The notes under the pieces: model-generated | Told to the model about the DNA's origin: nothing | What the model saw: the letters and a program-made list of their open reading frames with translations, nothing else | Database searches by the model: none | Program-made: the position numbers and the translations under genes | In this document: in pieces, positions 13,677 to 16,852 of the stretch | Position numbering within the stretch: the stretch's first letter is position 1 | How the letters are laid out: each line of letters begins with the position of its first letter | NCBI GenBank assembly: GCA_031270755.1 | Contig: JAISWV010000173.1 | Coordinates: forward strand, 1-16,852 | Length of the DNA: 16,852 bases | Reading direction: 5' to 3' | From: Synergistaceae bacterium | Lineage (GTDB): Bacteria; Synergistota; Synergistia; Synergistales; Aminobacteriaceae

Positions 13677-15809
13677 ATGAAAAGGGTATCGCGCGCGTAT
13701 TTGAGGTCCTGGGTTTTGGCTTTCATATTATCTTTCCCCTTGACTTTATTTTTACCGTGTTTTTCAGAAGCGCCTTCCGCGGAGGCCGGGGTCGTCTTGG
13801 CACTCTCCGGAGGCGGCACCCGAGGATTCGCCCATATCGGAGTGATCGAGGTCCTGGAAGAACAGGGCATTCCTGTTGTCGGCATCGTGGGGACCAGCAT
13901 CGGCTCCCTTATCGGCGCCTTGAACGCCAGCGGCTACGATGCGAAGGCGTTGCGCGAGATCATCTCCACCCTGGACCTGCCGGCTCTTTTATCGGAAAAT
14001 ACGGGGCCCATGTTCGTTTTCACCGGCGACGACCGGCAGGCCAAAATGAACACGATTTCCGCTCTCACCTATAAAAAGGCCGACAAAGGCGGCGGGCCTT
14101 TGGGAATTTTGACCGGGGACAAGTTGTTTCAGTATTACACTCAATTAATGAAGCACGTGGAGGTCACGGACTTCAACGAACTCCCCATCCCTTATGCGGC
14201 CATCGCCGCGGATATCAGGACAGGAGAAAAGGTCGTTTTGCGCTCGGGCAGTTTGCCGTCCGCGATGCGGGCGTCCATGTCGATTCCGGCGCTTTTCGAG
14301 CCGTGGGAGATCGATGGAAGGCTTCTGGTGGACGGCGGTTTGACCTCCAATCTGCCCATCGATACGGCCAAAGACCTTTTTCCGGGGTTTCCGGTCATCG
14401 GGGTGGACGTGTCGGACATTCCCTCCAAGGAGCGGCCCCTCGACACCTTTATCGACATCATCGATCAGTCTTTGACGATCGTGATGCGGCAGAGAACGGA
14501 GCTGGAACTCCAGCACGCCGACCTTGTCGTAGCGCCCAACGTTCAAGATTTTTCCTTTCTGGACGACAGCTTCACGGGTAAAATCATCCAGCGGGGCAGA
14601 GACGCCGCCCTGGAGAGTATCGACAAGATCAGGGCCCTGTCGGACAGCGTCCCCCACGTCGCCTCGAAAAGACAGCCGCCTCCGGGCTCCGCTGTCATCC
14701 GCGACGTGATCATCCGCGGACTGCCGGACCCCCTTGACGGACAGCTGCGCAAGCGCTATTTGCGGTGGGTGGGGAAGCCCCTGGACGCAGACGACGTGCA
14801 AGAATCCGTGGAGCGCTTGATGGCCGCTCCAGATATCGCCACGGTAGATTACAGCATTCAGCGGGAAGGAAAAGAGGGAGGAAAAGAGGGCGTTGTGCTC
14901 GTGATCGACGTCCGCAGGCGTTCCGACCTGGAAGTAGGCCTTTCGGGCTACACCACCAACCTGGACGACGCCCGCTGGCTTTACCTGAAGGGCACGGCCC
15001 GGGGGGTCTTCAACGAATTGGACGCCCTGCGGGGAGTCGTCCGTTTGGGTGAACAATGGGGCTTCGACCTGAGTTATCTGACGGCTCCCGAGCCCCTGAA
15101 CTCCTGGGAAATCAACCTAGCGGTCCAGAACTGGAAGATGGACACCTCGGGCGGCCACCGCAATTGGGAGCGCTATTCCATCGGCGGGCATTATCTTTTC
15201 CACACGGGACCCGTGCGCATGGGAGTGGGCCTGGCTTACGAGTACGTCGACGGCAAGGACGAGGACTCCTCCGTCGGACCCACTCTTTTCGCGGCTTACG
15301 ACACCCTGGACATACCGGCCGACCCCACCAAGGGGCAAGCGTGGCGCTTGAACGCCTGGTGGCCCGACGCGGATGAGATTTTGTACCGGATAACCTACTT
15401 TAAACCCATTCAAGTGGGTCACATGTGGCGGACATACCTGCGTTTAGGGTACGCGGAGGGCGACATGAGCAAAGAAGGGCACGCCGCCTACCTGGGAGCG
15501 GCGGAAGAACTCTATTCCATCGCGGGCCGCCCCGTGGAGGCGGAGCGCATGGCGTGGATCAACATCGCGTTTCGCCGCATCCTGAAGCGAAGCGTCTGGG
15601 GCATCGTCGCCGCGGAGGTGTTCGGAAGCTACGGTTACGCCATGGACGAGGACTACGAGAAAGTGGCCGCGCCGTGGGAAGTGGGCCTGGCGTTCAGCGT
15701 TCCCAACAACATCGTGAACGTCAAGCTGGCGCTGATGTACGGCAGCGAGGATTTCAAAGCAGGGTTTTTCTTGGGTATTCCCATATGGGACCATTACCCC
15801 CTGCCTTAA
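13677..15809 (+). CDS. Patatin-like phospholipase with POTRA and outer-membrane barrel (type Vd-like)
   Basis: The product is 710 residues from ATG 13677, which has AGGAGG 7 bp upstream (the in-frame ATG at 13656 does not). A signal peptide (1-37, ending SAEA) is followed by a patatin domain (~38-330): oxyanion loop SGGGTRG (44-50), nucleophile elbow GTSIG (S74) and DGG (D219), so the Ser-Asp dyad is intact. Residues ~338-425 form one POTRA-like domain (IRDVIIRGLPDPLDGQLRKR). The remaining ~285 residues alternate in the manner of a 16-strand Omp85-type barrel. This matches PlpD-type (type Vd) autotransporters, which export their own phospholipase A1 domain to the surface. The C-terminus (DHYPLP) lacks a terminal aromatic beta-signal. 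A role in lipid remodelling or in interaction with host or other bacteria is inference. Confidence 0.88.
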   Translation: MKRVSRAYLRSWVLAFILSFPLTLFLPCFSEAPSAEAGVVLALSGGGTRGFAHIGVIEVLEEQGIPVVGIVGTSIGSLIGALNASGYDAKALREIISTLDLPALLSENTGPMFVFTGDDRQAKMNTISALTYKKADKGGGPLGILTGDKLFQYYTQLMKHVEVTDFNELPIPYAAIAADIRTGEKVVLRSGSLPSAMRASMSIPALFEPWEIDGRLLVDGGLTSNLPIDTAKDLFPGFPVIGVDVSDIPSKERPLDTFIDIIDQSLTIVMRQRTELELQHADLVVAPNVQDFSFLDDSFTGKIIQRGRDAALESIDKIRALSDSVPHVASKRQPPPGSAVIRDVIIRGLPDPLDGQLRKRYLRWVGKPLDADDVQESVERLMAAPDIATVDYSIQREGKEGGKEGVVLVIDVRRRSDLEVGLSGYTTNLDDARWLYLKGTARGVFNELDALRGVVRLGEQWGFDLSYLTAPEPLNSWEINLAVQNWKMDTSGGHRNWERYSIGGHYLFHTGPVRMGVGLAYEYVDGKDEDSSVGPTLFAAYDTLDIPADPTKGQAWRLNAWWPDADEILYRITYFKPIQVGHMWRTYLRLGYAEGDMSKEGHAAYLGAAEELYSIAGRPVEAERMAWINIAFRRILKRSVWGIVAAEVFGSYGYAMDEDYEKVAAPWEVGLAFSVPNNIVNVKLALMYGSEDFKAGFFLGIPIWDHYPLP

Positions 15810-15820
15810 TGAAAAAATGA

Positions 15821-16852
<1,032 letters not shown>

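Overview
The window looks chromosomal and most likely comes from a member of the phylum Synergistota. The main evidence is a glycine/cysteine-anchored C-terminal tail of the Synerg-CTERM type at 2842-2955. Supporting signs are a diderm gene set (lipid A-type acyltransferase, Omp85-like patatin, lipoprotein) combined with an SLH-like secreted protein and an archaeal-type prolyl-tRNA synthetase. This assignment is inference from gene content; no rRNA gene is present.

Left part (1-3057). A minus-strand DUF3089 alpha/beta-hydrolase lipoprotein runs off the left edge. It is followed by about 650 bp of AT-rich non-coding DNA carrying a nested inverted repeat (1754-1843). Next comes a block of mobile-element debris (1994-2725): a serine-resolvase fragment, the N-terminus of a transposase, and the C-terminal part of an ExeA/TniB-type ATPase on the opposite strand. 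It is followed by a short chimeric reading frame in which the start of a PIN-domain protein is joined to a Synerg-CTERM tail (2842-3057).

Middle part (3081-9853). A minus-strand two-gene operon encodes a PmtA-like methyltransferase and a DUF2156 (lysyl-phosphatidylglycerol synthase C-terminal-like) protein, which suggests membrane-lipid modification. Divergent from it, a compact plus-strand operon carries an M23 peptidase, a ROK sugar kinase, a YgjP-type metallohydrolase, a phosphodiester glycosidase (NAGPA) with SLH-like and SPOR-like N-terminal parts, and a HycI-type hydrogenase maturation protease. A remnant of a REP-associated tyrosine transposase sits in the only sizeable gap of that operon.

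Right part (9958-16852). A minus-strand exported trypsin-like (S1C) protease without an evident PDZ domain faces a plus-strand series: an LpxL/HtrB-type acyltransferase, a divergent YqgF/RuvC-like nuclease, a stand-alone CheX-type phosphatase, a patatin-like phospholipase with POTRA and barrel regions (type Vd architecture), and the first 332 codons of proS, cut by the right edge.

Most intact genes concern the cell envelope: peptidoglycan trimming, lipid modification, lipid A acylation, outer-membrane phospholipase and periplasmic protease. I did not find a clearly new multi-gene defence or mobile system. The most unusual items are the mobile-element mosaic with the PIN::Synerg-CTERM chimera, the nested dyad beside the resolvase remnant, and the lipid-modification gene pair.
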